Origin: JACDAN01 sp035535195
GTDB taxonomy: Bacteria; Actinomycetota; Thermoleophilia; Gaiellales; Gaiellaceae
Direction: 5' to 3'
NCBI GenBank assembly: GCA_035535195.1
Contig: DATLQK010000077.1
Span: forward strand, 1-40,736
Length of the DNA stretch: 40,736 nucleotides
Position 1 is the first letter of the stretch. Each line of letters begins with the position of its first letter. The notes under the pieces were generated by a model, which was not told the DNA's origin, did not search any database, and was given only the letters and a program-made list of their open reading frames with translations. Of this stretch, positions 6,997 through 15,686 are shown piece after piece. The position numbers and the translations under genes were made by a program.

Positions 6997-8447
6997 CCCG
7001 CTGGAGCTCCTGCCTGCGCCGCCTCCTGAACCGGCACGTCCCGGTTCCGGAGGACGACCAGCGTGACGATCACCCCCGTCAACATGAAGGCGGCCGGCAC
7101 CCAGAAGGCCCAGTTGAAGCCACCGGTGAGCGCGACGGGGAGTGGGTCGCCTTCCTTCACGAGCGTTTCCGTGTGGGTGTTCGCGATCGTCGACATGATC
7201 GCGACGCCGAGGGCGCCGCCGATCTGTTGCGAGGTGTTCAGCAGCCCAGACGAGATGCCGGTGATCTCGTCCTCCACCACGGTCAGCGCGGACAGTGAGA
7301 GTGGGATGAACACGAATGCCAGGCCGAAACCACTCGCGAAGTAGGGGATGAAGAGGTTCGTCCAGTAATGCCCGTCCGGCGGGAGCTGCGTGTACCAGAG
7401 GTAGGCGAACGCGAGCAGCGCGCAGCCGGTCGCCATCACCGGTTTCACTCCGAGCCGCGTCACGAGCCCTTGCGAGATCGCGGCCGCCGGGATGGTCGTC
7501 CCCGCCGTGGCGAGGAAGGCCACGCCTGCCTGAAGCGGCGAGTAACCGAGCACCTTCTGCATGTAGAGCGTGAGCAGGAAGAACCCGCCGAAGAGCGCGC
7601 CGCCGAGGAGGAGGCCGACGGCGTTCGCCACCGCGACGGGACGCCGTCGGAAAATCCAGAGCGGAACGAGCGGCGCGTCGGTCCGGAGCTCGCGCCAGAG
7701 GAAAACCGCCAGCAGCACGATCGCGAGGAGCGTGAAGCCGATCGTGTGCGCGGACGTCCAGCCCTTGTCCGGTGCCTTCGACATCGCGTAGACGAAGGAG
7801 ACGAGGCCTGAGGTCGCGAGGATCGCGGCCAGCGGGTCGACGCGGCGGTCGGCGGTTTCGACGCGGCTCTCGGCGATCAGCCACGGAGCGAGGGCGAAGA
7901 TCGCGATCCCGACCGGGACATTGACAATGAAGATCCACTGCCAGCCGAGGTATTCGACGAGCACGCCGCCGAGGAGCACGCCCGCCGCGGCGCCGCTGCC
8001 GGCGACGCCGCCCCAGATCCCGAACGCCTTGTTTCGCTCTGCGCCACCATGCCGGAACGCCGTGCTGATGATGGCCAGCGTTGCGGGGGAGACGATCGCG
8101 CCGCCGAACCCCTGGACGGCGCGGAACAGGATCAGCGCGCTGCCGCTCGATGACAGCGCGCAGGCGAGGGAGCCGAGGGTGAAGATCGCCATGCCGGTCA
8201 TGAAGACCCGCCTGCGGCCGAAGAGGTCGGCGGCGCGGCCGCCGAGGAGGAGGAAGCCGCCGAACGCGAGTGAGTACGCCGTGACGATCCACTGGAGCGT
8301 CTCGTTCGAGATCTTCAGGTCGGTCTGGATCGACGGCAGCGCCACGTTCACGATCGCGACGTCCAGCACGACCATGAAGAACGCGACGCAGACCAGCGCG
8401 AGCGCGTGCCAGCGTCGCGGGTCGGGAGTGATTCCGGCGGCTTCCAA
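6993..8447 (-). CDS. MFS drug transporter, DHA2 (EmrB/QacA) family
   Basis: The 484-residue product is a 14-helix major facilitator. The N-terminal half shows DVAIVNVALPSIQ in helix 1, the loop motif GGRAADLFGRRRVF after helix 2 and WQWIFIVNVPVGI, all typical of EmrB/QacA proton-driven exporters. The last part (GGFNWAFWVPAAFMLTGV) is the terminal helix. I chose the TTG at 8447 because GGAAGGAGCG lies at the right distance before it. The longer open frame upstream adds only low-complexity Arg/Ala/Pro sequence and would overlap the divergent gene. It meets the ureohydrolase fusion tail to tail with a 4-base overlap. The substrate cannot be deduced. Confidence 0.88.
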   Translation of the reverse strand: MEAAGITPDPRRWHALALVCVAFFMVVLDVAIVNVALPSIQTDLKISNETLQWIVTAYSLAFGGFLLLGGRAADLFGRRRVFMTGMAIFTLGSLACALSSSGSALILFRAVQGFGGAIVSPATLAIISTAFRHGGAERNKAFGIWGGVAGSGAAAGVLLGGVLVEYLGWQWIFIVNVPVGIAIFALAPWLIAESRVETADRRVDPLAAILATSGLVSFVYAMSKAPDKGWTSAHTIGFTLLAIVLLAVFLWRELRTDAPLVPLWIFRRRPVAVANAVGLLLGGALFGGFFLLTLYMQKVLGYSPLQAGVAFLATAGTTIPAAAISQGLVTRLGVKPVMATGCALLAFAYLWYTQLPPDGHYWTNLFIPYFASGFGLAFVFIPLSLSALTVVEDEITGISSGLLNTSQQIGGALGVAIMSTIANTHTETLVKEGDPLPVALTGGFNWAFWVPAAFMLTGVIVTLVVLRNRDVPVQEAAQAGAPAG

Positions 8448-8501
8448 GAGCGCTCCTTCCGGCGGGGGGTTCCGCCCAACGCTAGCGGCTTCCGCTGCTC
8501 G

Positions 8502-8507
8502 TACTCT
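8502..8507 (+). promoter_or_regulatory. -10 box (TACTCT) of a probable leaderless start
   Basis: TACTCT fits TAnnnT and ends eight bases before GTG 8516, the likely start of the frameshifted membrane gene. No ribosome site is present. Confidence 0.45.
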
Positions 8508-8515
8508 TCGGCACA

Positions 8516-8937
8516 GTGGTGCGCCGCTGGCCGCTTTGGATCGACCTCGCCCTGAAGGCGCTCCTGATCGGATTGCTGCTCCTCGCCGTGCTCCGCGCGA
8601 CGTCCTCGGCAACGCCCTCGATCTCTACGACTCGATCGACTGGTGGGACGACGCGAACCATTTCGTCAACTGGGCGCTCCTGACCGCCGCCTTCGGCCAG
8701 CTCCTCGTTCGCCTCGGCGTCGGCCGTCTCGTCCTCGCGGGGCTCGCGATCGGCTTCGGCGCCGTGACCGCGATCCTCTGGGAGCTCGCCGAGTACTTCA
8801 CTTTCATCCGCAACTCGTCGGAGCTCGATACCGCCTACACGGACACACTCGGTGACCTCACGCTCGGCTTGAGCGGCTCTTGTGTCGCCGCCGCTCTGAC
8901 CGCGGCCCTGATGCCGCGACGCAGATCCCCCGACTGA
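8516..8937 (+). pseudogene. Frameshifted small membrane protein (YjdF/DUF2238-like)
   Basis: The first part, from GTG 8516 or 8519, reads RRWPLWIDLALKALLIGLLL and then AVLRA in one frame. That frame then degenerates and stops within about 30 codons. The -1 frame continues with DVLGNALDLYDSIDWWDDAN, then HFVNWALL, three more hydrophobic segments and NSSELDTAYTDTLGDL, ending at 8937. Adding one G near 8596-8600 (GCGAC to GCGGAC) joins the halves as LRADVLGN. The conserved pattern (D..NHFVNWALL, ELAEYFTFIRNSSEL, YTDTLGDLTLGL) resembles the YjdF/DUF2238 inner-membrane family. It is either a recently broken gene or a sequencing error. Confidence 0.7.
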
Positions 8938-8984
8938 GGGAGACCGGAGAGAGAAATCGACCTCACTTTCCGATCAGGAGGAAT

Positions 8985-11009
8985 GTGAGCCTGCGGACCT
9001 CACCCACTCTGCTTGCGGCGCTTGCGCTCGTTGCGCTTGTACTGCCCGCGCCCGCCCTCGCACAAGGCACCGCGAAGCCCGTCTCCGTGCGGGTGACGAT
9101 GTCCGAGCGCGCCTGCTCGGCGCTGCCGAAGCGACCCCGCGCCGGCGCCGCGATCTTCAAGGTGCGAAACGCCGGGAAGCGCGCCCGCTCGTTCTCGATC
9201 GCCGGCCGCCGCAGCCGATTCGTTAAACCGCGGAGAACCGCGACGCTGCGCGCTTCCCTCGGGAAGGGCCGGATCTACCGCTTCACCTGCACCGCGAAGG
9301 GGAAGCCGCGGAGCGTCCGCTCCGGCACGCTCCGCGTCGCCGGCAAGGCGAGCCCGACTCGGCCGTCCCGGCCGCAGCCCCCGCCGCCGGCACCACAGCC
9401 CCAGCCTCCGGCGCCGCCTCCGCCACCGCCGCCACCCCCGGCTCCTCCGCCGCCGAACATCCACCGGATCGGCGTCCGGCCTGCGGGAGGCTCCGGCGAG
9501 CTCTACCACCTCCCGAGCGGGACGACCTTCGTCGCGCGCGGCGCCAACTACGCGCGCTTCGGCGTGCCCGCCGGCGAGTCGACGACGCAGGACGTCACCT
9601 TCAACGTCGGCACGTACGACGCCGCAGCGGCCGACCAGACGCTCGTCGGGCTCGCGAGCGGCGGCTACAACGCCGTCAGGGTCTTCCTCAACGGCGGCTG
9701 TGCGACCGGCTGTCTCGGGGATCCGTCCACCGCCGACGACCTCTCCGGTGCCTACGTCGCCAACGTGGTCGACTTTCTCGGCAAGGCCAGGGCGAAGGGG
9801 ATCCAGGTGATCGTCGTCGCGGACGGCGTCCCGGTCGGGACGTCCTACGCCGCCACAGTCGCCGCAGCCTGCTGCGCGCAGTTCGCGGGCGAGAACCTCG
9901 ACTTCCTCACCGCCGGCGGCGTCACCGGGAACGCGGACTTCTGGCGGGCGCTCGCGCTCCGGCTGACGGCCCAGGCGCAGCTCCGCGAGACGATCCTCTC
10001 CTACGAGCTCCGGCGCCGTTCGACCTTCAGGACCGACCAGGCGCCGCTGTCGCTCGCCTCCGGAACGGTCACCGCGGCGAACGGGCAGGCCTACGACCTC
10101 GCCGTCCCAGCCCGGCGACAGGCGCTGATGGACGAAAGCCTCGCCTACTGGGCGGATCAGGTCCGGGCCGCTGTGAAGGGCGTCGACTCGACGGCGCTCG
10201 TCTCGCTCGGGTTCGACCTGCCGTCGTCGCCGCGCGTCTCTCGCCTTCGCCACGTCCTCGACAATGGGGCCGTCGACTTCGTCAGCCTCCAGGCGTACCC
10301 CGGCCTCGGGCTGACACTCGCCGACCAGGTGGCCGCGTACGAGCTTCCGGCCGTCACGTCGAAGCCAGTGCTGATGGCGGAGGCCGGCGCCCCGACGGCG
10401 GCCTACCCACCGCTCTACGCGGCGGCCGAGGCGCTCCAGACCTGGCAGGCGCAGTCCTGTCCCGCCGGCTTCGACGGCTGGCTCCTCTGGACGTGGGATT
10501 CGACGGGCCAGCTTCCGGGTGAGCCGGCCGTCTGGAACGGCGCCGCAGGTGGCGGGCTCCTCCAGCGCGCGCTCGCGCCCAGCCTCCGCCCGAACCCGTG
10601 CTCGTCTCCGAACGTCGCGCTCGGGAAGCCGACAACGGCCTCCTCGTCCGGGGTCGGAACGCCTGCTGCGGACGCCGTCGACGGCCTCGTCGGAACCCTC
10701 TGGAACGCGGGTGGCCCTCCCGGTGGCTGGATCGAGCTCGACCTGGGCGCGCCGTACGACGTCGCGATGCTCCGCCTCGTGGTCGCCCAGACGCCGGCCG
10801 GCCTCACCGAACACACGATCGAGGGCAAGCCGACGCTCGGCGACCCGTACGTCGAGCTTCAGCACGTCTTCCAGTCGACGAGCGACGGCCAGCTGCTCGA
10901 GTTCACGCCGGCGTCCCCCTGGGGTAGCGTGCGGTACCTGCGGGTCCGGACGATCTGGGGCCCGTCGTGGCCCGCGTGGCGCGAGATCGAGGTCTTTCCA
11001 TCCTTCTAG
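8985..11009 (+). CDS. Large secreted glycosidase-like protein with C-terminal F5/8-type (discoidin) domain
   Basis: The GTG start at 8985 follows AGGAGG and gives 674 residues. A signal peptide (1-27, ending PAPALAQ) precedes a beta-sandwich of about 90 residues, a Pro-rich linker, a TIM-barrel-like region and a C-terminal F5/8-type C domain. The barrel begins near YHLPSGTTFVARGANY, and the last domain spans about 545-674, starting NVALGKPTTASSSG and ending WREIEVF. The barrel looks like clan GH-A (GH5-type) glycosidases: VLMAEAGAP (Glu 466) matches the nucleophile strand. The acid/base site, usually YEIxNE, reads YELRRR (340-345), so the Asn-Glu pair is absent. The discoidin domain normally binds sugars. 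The protein may therefore bind rather than cut a polysaccharide. No enzymatic activity should be assumed. Confidence 0.75.
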   Translation: MSLRTSPTLLAALALVALVLPAPALAQGTAKPVSVRVTMSERACSALPKRPRAGAAIFKVRNAGKRARSFSIAGRRSRFVKPRRTATLRASLGKGRIYRFTCTAKGKPRSVRSGTLRVAGKASPTRPSRPQPPPPAPQPQPPAPPPPPPPPPAPPPPNIHRIGVRPAGGSGELYHLPSGTTFVARGANYARFGVPAGESTTQDVTFNVGTYDAAAADQTLVGLASGGYNAVRVFLNGGCATGCLGDPSTADDLSGAYVANVVDFLGKARAKGIQVIVVADGVPVGTSYAATVAAACCAQFAGENLDFLTAGGVTGNADFWRALALRLTAQAQLRETILSYELRRRSTFRTDQAPLSLASGTVTAANGQAYDLAVPARRQALMDESLAYWADQVRAAVKGVDSTALVSLGFDLPSSPRVSRLRHVLDNGAVDFVSLQAYPGLGLTLADQVAAYELPAVTSKPVLMAEAGAPTAAYPPLYAAAEALQTWQAQSCPAGFDGWLLWTWDSTGQLPGEPAVWNGAAGGGLLQRALAPSLRPNPCSSPNVALGKPTTASSSGVGTPAADAVDGLVGTLWNAGGPPGGWIELDLGAPYDVAMLRLVVAQTPAGLTEHTIEGKPTLGDPYVELQHVFQSTSDGQLLEFTPASPWGSVRYLRVRTIWGPSWPAWREIEVFPSF

Positions 11010-11065
11010 CCGCGGAATAGACTCCCGCCCTGGGGTCTGCTCTTTCTCGCTACAGGAGGTCTCTC

Positions 11066-11497
11066 GTGAAGCCCGCACTCTGGACGACGATTGCGGCGCT
11101 CGTGGCCGCGACGACGGTCGCTGCGCCTGCGTCGGCGGCGACGCCGACCCAGCGGAAGCTCAACGCGCAGGTGAAGACGCTGCAGAGGCAGGTGAAGACG
11201 ATGCAGAAGCAGGTGAAGACGCTTCAGCGCCAGATGAAGGACGTGCAGGGAGTCGCGACCGCCGGCCTCGTCTACTCCGCCTGCCTGACCTCGGCGACCG
11301 CCGACGCGTTCCAGGGAACCTGGGAGACGATCGACCGTGCCGGCGCAAAGCTGACGACGCCCTTCGACCAGTACGCGGTCCAGACGCCCGTCGCGGATCC
11401 ACTCAACTCGTGCCAGCGGCTCGAGATCCAGCGCCAGCCGAACGCCGTCCCGCCGACGACCGACGTCTTCGCCGGCCTGCTGAATCTCTTCCGCTAG
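11066..11497 (+). CDS. Small secreted coiled-coil protein
   Basis: This 143-residue protein starts at GTG 11066, preceded by AGGAGG at 11054-11059. A signal peptide (about 1-24, ending PASA) is followed by four heptads (QVKTLQR, QVKTMQK, QVKTLQR, QMKDVQG), a clear short coiled coil that would drive oligomerisation. The rest (about 65-143) is a compact region with two Cys (CLTSATADAFQGTWETIDRA and later NSCQRLEIQRQP) that could form a disulfide. No family is recognised. It lies 56 bases after the glycosidase-like gene, so the two may be co-transcribed. Confidence 0.7.
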   Translation: MKPALWTTIAALVAATTVAAPASAATPTQRKLNAQVKTLQRQVKTMQKQVKTLQRQMKDVQGVATAGLVYSACLTSATADAFQGTWETIDRAGAKLTTPFDQYAVQTPVADPLNSCQRLEIQRQPNAVPPTTDVFAGLLNLFR

Positions 11498-11516
11498 CGG
11501 GCTCCGGGGGCCAAAA

Positions 11517-11522
11517 TACGAT
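11517..11522 (+). promoter_or_regulatory. -10 box (TACGAT) of a probable leaderless start
   Basis: TACGAT ends exactly six bases before the ATG at 11529 of the histidine kinase gene. There is no Shine-Dalgarno sequence in the short spacer. Confidence 0.55.
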
Positions 11523-11528
11523 GAGCCC

Positions 11529-13721
11529 ATGCGGGGGATGAGGCTCACAGTGTCCACGCGGTTCGGCCGGCGCGACCGAGCGCGGTCCGAAGCCGCGGTG
11601 GAGTCCGAGTCGCGGATCCTCAAGCTCGAGCCGATCACCGAGACCGCGCTGTCATACCTGGCGCTCGACGTGCTGCTCGAGGAGCTCCTCGACCGGATCC
11701 GCGGGATCCTCGAAGTCGAGACCGCCTCGATCCTCCTGCTCGAGGGCGACGTCCTCGTCCCGACGGCGAGCAAGGGCTTCGAGGAGGAGGTCGGCGTCGG
11801 GATCGAGATCCCGATGGGCCAGGGCTTCGCGGGCCGGGTGGGGGCCACGAGGCAGCCGTTCCTGCTCGAGGATTTCGAGACGATCCAGGTGGTGAACCCA
11901 CTCCTTCGGGAGAAGGGCCTCCGCTCGCTCCTCGGCGTCCCACTACTCCATCGTGGGACGCTGATCGGCGTCTTCCACATCGGGACGATCAAGCGCCGCC
12001 GGTTCACCCCCGACGACGTCGTCACGGTGCAGCTCGTCGCCGACCGCGTCGCGATGGCGATCGAGCAGTCGCGTCTCTACGAGGTCGAGCGGGAGGCGCG
12101 CGGCGAGGCCGAGGCCGCGCAACGGCGGCTGGCGTTCCTCTCGGAGGCGAGCCGCGTGCTCGCGTCCTCACTCGACTACAAGACCACGCTGGAGCGGATG
12201 ACCGACCTCGCAGTCCCTGACGTCGCGGACGAGGTGATCGTGGACGTCCTTGACGCCGACGGCACCCTCGAGCGAGTCGCGGTCGCGCACGTCGACCCGC
12301 AGAAGGCTGGGACGATTCGCTCCCTCGCCGGCCGGTTCCCTCCGTCGGGGGAAGACGACTTCGGCCCTGCCGCCGTGATCAAGACCGGCAAGCCGCAGCT
12401 CGCCGCGTCGGTGTCGGACGAGCTGCTCGCCCGGGCGGCCCAGGACGACGAGCATCTCGACGCGATCCGCTCGCTCGGGCTGCGGTCGTTCATGATCGTG
12501 CCGCTGGCCTCGCGCGACCGGATCTTCGGCGCGATGACGTTCATCGTCTCCGAGACGGACCGCGAGTACGGCGCCGAGGATCTCGTCTTCGCGCAGGAGC
12601 TCGGACGCCGGGCGGCAGCGGCGATCGACAACTCGCGGCTCTTCGCCGAGGCGGAGGAGCGCGGGCGCGCCGTGCTCGTGCTCGACCACGTCGGTGAGGG
12701 CGTCTGCCTGGTCGACCGGAACGGGATCGTCCGGCTCTGGAACCCCGCGGCGGAGGCGATCACCGGGATCAGGGCCGGGGCGATCCTCGGCCGCCCTCCC
12801 GCCGATGCGATCCCCGGCTGGACCCGCATCGAAGAGAGCGTCCCCGTCAGCGACTTCCCGGCGCCGTCGCACCACCTGCCGGAGACGCTGCCCCTCGACG
12901 TCGGCCACCGCGAGGCGTGGCTGCTGATCTCCGGCGTCCGGTTCCCCGGCGGCACGGTCTTCGCCTTCCACGACGTCACGGAAGAGCGCAGCCTCCGGCA
13001 GCTCCAGACGGAGTTCGTCGCGACGGTGTCCCACGAGCTTCGGACGCCGCTGGCCGCTGTCTACGGCGCCGCCATAACCCTCCGCCACCATCGGGAGGCG
13101 CTCTCGGACGCGGACCGGGACCGGCTCTTCTCGATCGTCTACGACGAGGCCGACCGGCTCAGCCGCATCGTCGACGATGTCCTCTTGGCGAGCCGCCTCG
13201 ACGCAGGGCGGGTCGACTTCGCGATCGGCAGGTTGGAGCCGGAGCTGGTCGCCAGCTCGGTCGTCAACGCCGCGCGGACGCACGCACCGCCGGACATCAG
13301 CTTCGAGCTCAAGACTTCGACGGGCGTACGACCGGTCGCCGCCGACGCGGAGAAGGTGCGGCAGGTGCTCGGAAACCTCGTCGACAACGCCGTCAAGTAC
13401 TCGCCCGACGGAGGCCGGGTCGGCCTCCGGATCGAGTCGAACGGGACAATGGTCCGCTTCGTCGTCACCGACGAGGGCATCGGCATCCCCGCCTCCGAGC
13501 AGGGGCGGATCTTCGAGAAGTTCTACCGCCTCGACCCGAATCAGACCCGCGGCGTGGGCGGCACGGGCCTCGGCCTCTACATCTGCCGCGAGCTCGTGCG
13601 CCGTATGAACGGCCGGATCTGGCTGGACTCGGAGGAGGGTGAGGGCTCGACGTTCTACGTCGAGCTGCCGGTAGCCGACGAGCTGGCGAGCGCCGAGGTG
13701 CTCGCGCACATCCGGGCCTGA
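11529..13721 (+). CDS. Sensor histidine kinase (GAF-GAF-PAS-HisKA-HATPase)
   Basis: The 730-residue protein has no membrane segment and should be cytoplasmic. Domains in order: GAF (about 40-195, with SLLGVPLLHRGTLIGVFHIG), a second GAF (about 215-380, with SFMIVPLASRDRIFGAMTFI), PAS (about 390-495, with VCLVDRNGIVRLWNPAAEAI), then HisKA with phospho-acceptor His 502 in ATVSHELRTPL. The HATPase domain (about 600-720) carries the N-box NLVDNAVKYSPDGG, G1 VTDEGIGIP, the F-box region GRIFEKFYR and G2 GVGGTGLGLYI. It would autophosphorylate in response to a ligand or redox signal sensed by GAF/PAS. No response regulator is adjacent, so the partner is unknown. The start is chosen from the TACGAT box six bases upstream; an ATG three codons later is also possible. 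Confidence 0.93.
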   Translation: MRGMRLTVSTRFGRRDRARSEAAVESESRILKLEPITETALSYLALDVLLEELLDRIRGILEVETASILLLEGDVLVPTASKGFEEEVGVGIEIPMGQGFAGRVGATRQPFLLEDFETIQVVNPLLREKGLRSLLGVPLLHRGTLIGVFHIGTIKRRRFTPDDVVTVQLVADRVAMAIEQSRLYEVEREARGEAEAAQRRLAFLSEASRVLASSLDYKTTLERMTDLAVPDVADEVIVDVLDADGTLERVAVAHVDPQKAGTIRSLAGRFPPSGEDDFGPAAVIKTGKPQLAASVSDELLARAAQDDEHLDAIRSLGLRSFMIVPLASRDRIFGAMTFIVSETDREYGAEDLVFAQELGRRAAAAIDNSRLFAEAEERGRAVLVLDHVGEGVCLVDRNGIVRLWNPAAEAITGIRAGAILGRPPADAIPGWTRIEESVPVSDFPAPSHHLPETLPLDVGHREAWLLISGVRFPGGTVFAFHDVTEERSLRQLQTEFVATVSHELRTPLAAVYGAAITLRHHREALSDADRDRLFSIVYDEADRLSRIVDDVLLASRLDAGRVDFAIGRLEPELVASSVVNAARTHAPPDISFELKTSTGVRPVAADAEKVRQVLGNLVDNAVKYSPDGGRVGLRIESNGTMVRFVVTDEGIGIPASEQGRIFEKFYRLDPNQTRGVGGTGLGLYICRELVRRMNGRIWLDSEEGEGSTFYVELPVADELASAEVLAHIRA

Positions 13722-13727
13722 CGACTC

Positions 13728-14291
13728 TCAGACGTGCCGGCGGGGCACGATGCCGAGCTCCTCCACCATCGTGAAGAACGCCTTGGCGTAGGGCGACGCG
13801 CGCGTCTGCTCCCGCACGGCGCGCCAGTCGATCTGCTCCCTGAGCGCCCGCGCGAACTCGAGCGGCCGCTCGTAGTCAAGGTGGTGCTCGTCCAGCGCCT
13901 TCAGCCGCGAGACCATCACGTCGTCGACCGACATGACATTCATCGGGACGGCATACACCTCGAGGCGCTCCGCCCGCTCGAAGAGGCTGTCGTCGACGGG
14001 CTCGCCGTTCTGCCGGAAGATCACGTCGATCAGCACCCCGTCGTCCCAGGCCTTGTAGAGCCAGCCCTCGGGGGGCCGCTCCGTCCGCATACCCTCCCGC
14101 TCGAGCACGTCGAGCGCTCGCTCCGCATCGGCCGGACGGACCATCAGGTCGAGGTCGTTGGTTGTTGCCGGGCCGCCTCGCGCCCAGACCGCGAGCCCCC
14201 CGCCGAGCATGTAGGCGATGTCGGCGTCGTTGAGCGCACCGGCAGAGCGCTTCAGGGTCTCCTTGATCTTGCCGAAGGGCTGCTCGGTCAC
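13728..14291 (-). CDS. Nucleotidyltransferase-fold protein (DUF6036/AbiEii-like)
   Basis: The product (187 residues from GTG 14291; a longer TTG start at 14324 is possible) carries a minimal nucleotidyltransferase core. The glycine motif is MLGGGLAVWARGG and the metal-binding Asp pair is in TTNDLDLMV; a third Asp is probably in VLIDVIF. Proteins of this type are annotated as nucleotidyltransferases or antitoxin-linked AbiEii relatives. No toxin or partner gene is adjacent, so a toxin-antitoxin role is not supported here. The C-terminal half is helical (RALREQIDWRAVREQTR). It converges on the histidine kinase gene with 6 bases between stops and is divergent from the phosphoesterase gene. Confidence 0.75.
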   Translation of the reverse strand: MTEQPFGKIKETLKRSAGALNDADIAYMLGGGLAVWARGGPATTNDLDLMVRPADAERALDVLEREGMRTERPPEGWLYKAWDDGVLIDVIFRQNGEPVDDSLFERAERLEVYAVPMNVMSVDDVMVSRLKALDEHHLDYERPLEFARALREQIDWRAVREQTRASPYAKAFFTMVEELGIVPRRHV

Positions 14292-14334
14292 GGCTGTGGC
14301 ATACCCTCCGGCCGCTTCGGGCAATCAAGAGGTG

Positions 14335-15090
14335 ATGGCGATCACCATCGCCGCCGCGGGCGACATCCATTGCGCGGAGGAGGAGCGGAGCCGCCTCCAG
14401 GAGGCGTTCGCCGAGGCCGACGGGCGCGCCGACGTGATCCTGCTGGCGGGCGATCTGACCACCTACGGCGAGCCGGAGCAGGCGGCCGTGCTTGCCGACG
14501 TCACGCGCGAGATCGAGACACCGGTGATCGCCGTGCTCGGCAACCACGACTGGCACGCGAACAAGCACGAGGCGCTGGTCGAGGCGCTGCGGGACGGGGG
14601 CATCCACCTGCTCGAGCGCTCGTCGCACGTCTGCAGCCTCGGCGGGGTCGACGTCGCGATCGTCGGGACGAAGGGGTTCGTCGGCGGGTTCTCCGACTCG
14701 CTCTTGCCCGACTTCGGCGAGCCGCTGCTCCGCCGCCTCTACGCCGAGACGAGCGCCGAGATTGCCGCGATCGACCGCGGCCTCCGCTCGGTGCAGGATG
14801 CCGACCTGCGGATCGTCCTCCTGCACTACGCGCCGACGACGACGACGATCCAGGGAGAGCGCGAGTCGATCTGGCCGTTCCTCGGCAGTGAGCGACTGGC
14901 GGCGCCGATCGCCCAGCACCGGCCGCACGCCGTCTTCCACGGGCACGGCCACAACGGCACCTTCGGCGGCTCGATCGGGGAGGTCCCGGTCTTCAACGTG
15001 GGGGCCGCCGTGCCGGTGAAGGACTTCTGGCTGTTCGAGTTCGACGCGGAGACGGGGCTCGTGAGGGCGCCGGAAGCGGCGGCTCGCTAG
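14335..15090 (+). CDS. Calcineurin-like metallophosphoesterase
   Basis: The 251-residue cytoplasmic protein starts at ATG 14335, with AAGAGGTG directly upstream. It has the metallophosphoesterase motif set: GDIHC (Asp 10, His 12), GDLTTYG, GNHDW and the paired histidines of HGHGHNG, plus LLHYAPT. These bind two metals and hydrolyse phosphomonoesters or diesters. No signal peptide is present, unlike the second phosphoesterase in this window at 22333. The substrate is unknown. It converges on the YjbQ-like gene with a 4-base CTAG overlap that serves as stop for both genes. Confidence 0.88.
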   Translation: MAITIAAAGDIHCAEEERSRLQEAFAEADGRADVILLAGDLTTYGEPEQAAVLADVTREIETPVIAVLGNHDWHANKHEALVEALRDGGIHLLERSSHVCSLGGVDVAIVGTKGFVGGFSDSLLPDFGEPLLRRLYAETSAEIAAIDRGLRSVQDADLRIVLLHYAPTTTTIQGERESIWPFLGSERLAAPIAQHRPHAVFHGHGHNGTFGGSIGEVPVFNVGAAVPVKDFWLFEFDAETGLVRAPEAAAR

Positions 15091-15548
15091 GTACCGACGA
15101 CCTGGACGAGCCAGCGCCGGTCGCGCTCTCGGTCCAGCTCGAGGAAGAGCACACGCTGCCAGGTGCCGAGGCAGAGCTGCCCGTCTCGGACGGGAATCGC
15201 CTCGCCGGCGCTCCCGAGCAGCATCGACATGCAGTGCGAGTGCCCGTTCCCGACCACCATGTCTTCCTCGCAGATGTTCTCGGTGCGGCGGTCCCAGTCG
15301 TCGTGCGCGTAGTACCGGTCGCTCGGGACGAGCCGGCGGATCAGCCCGGCGAAGTCGGACAGGAAACCGGCCTCGAACTCGTTCACGCGCACGCAGCACG
15401 TCGTGTGCGGCGAGTAGACGCAGACGATGCCGTTCTGGACCCCGCTCTCGCAGACCGCCTCGGCTACCTCATCCGTGATGTCCGTGACGGCAAGCCCACC
15501 CTCGGTTCGGATGTGCTTCTCCCCCTGGAACACCTTCACGCGGGCCAT
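15087..15548 (-). CDS. YjbQ family protein (UPF0047)
   Basis: The product is 153 residues from ATG 15548 (a GTG start at 15557 would add three). Family signatures are the strand YSPHTTCCVRVNE, the acidic helix after it and VVGNGHSHCMSMLLG, with a final segment GTWQRVLFLELDRERDR. YjbQ proteins form trimers with a conserved His cluster; some show weak thiamin-phosphate synthase activity, and the true role is not settled. The usual HTTA segment reads HTTC here. It shares a CTAG stop overlap with the convergent phosphoesterase gene. Confidence 0.88.
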   Translation of the reverse strand: MARVKVFQGEKHIRTEGGLAVTDITDEVAEAVCESGVQNGIVCVYSPHTTCCVRVNEFEAGFLSDFAGLIRRLVPSDRYYAHDDWDRRTENICEEDMVVGNGHSHCMSMLLGSAGEAIPVRDGQLCLGTWQRVLFLELDRERDRRWLVQVVGT

Positions 15549-15585
15549 CCTATCCACGTCAGCATGAGAGCTTCCTGACCGCCGT

Positions 15586-15591
15586 TACGCT
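15586..15591 (+). promoter_or_regulatory. -10 box (TACGCT) of the tRNA gene
   Basis: TACGCT ends eight bases before the first tRNA base at 15600, the expected distance for transcription to begin at or just before the mature 5' end. A clear -35 box was not found. Confidence 0.5.
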
Positions 15592-15599
15592 TCCTTCAC

Positions 15600-15673
15600 G
15601 GGCCCGTAGCTCAGCTGGTTAGAGCAGCCGACTCATAATCGGTTGGTCCCTGGTTCGAGTCCAGGCGGGCCCA
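15600..15673 (+). tRNA. tRNA with CAU anticodon, probably tRNA-Ile2 (lysidine-modified)
   Basis: A complete 74-base cloverleaf is visible. The acceptor stem is GGGCCCG with CGGGCCC and the discriminator is A; CCA is not encoded. The D arm begins GCTCAGCTGG. The anticodon stem is GCCGA with TCGGT, the anticodon CAT lies at 15634-15636, and the T arm is CCTGG-TTCGAGT-CCAGG. The anticodon arm and variable region (CGACTCATAATCG, TTGGTC) resemble E. coli ileX more than elongator tRNA-Met. I therefore favour isoleucine tRNA for AUA codons, with C34 modified by TilS. Elongator Met cannot be excluded by eye. Confidence 0.9.
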
Positions 15674-15686
15674 TTCCGCGCCCAAT

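Noticed and set aside
13728..14291. Toxin-antitoxin pair
   Set aside because: The nucleotidyltransferase-like protein has no small partner gene next to it.
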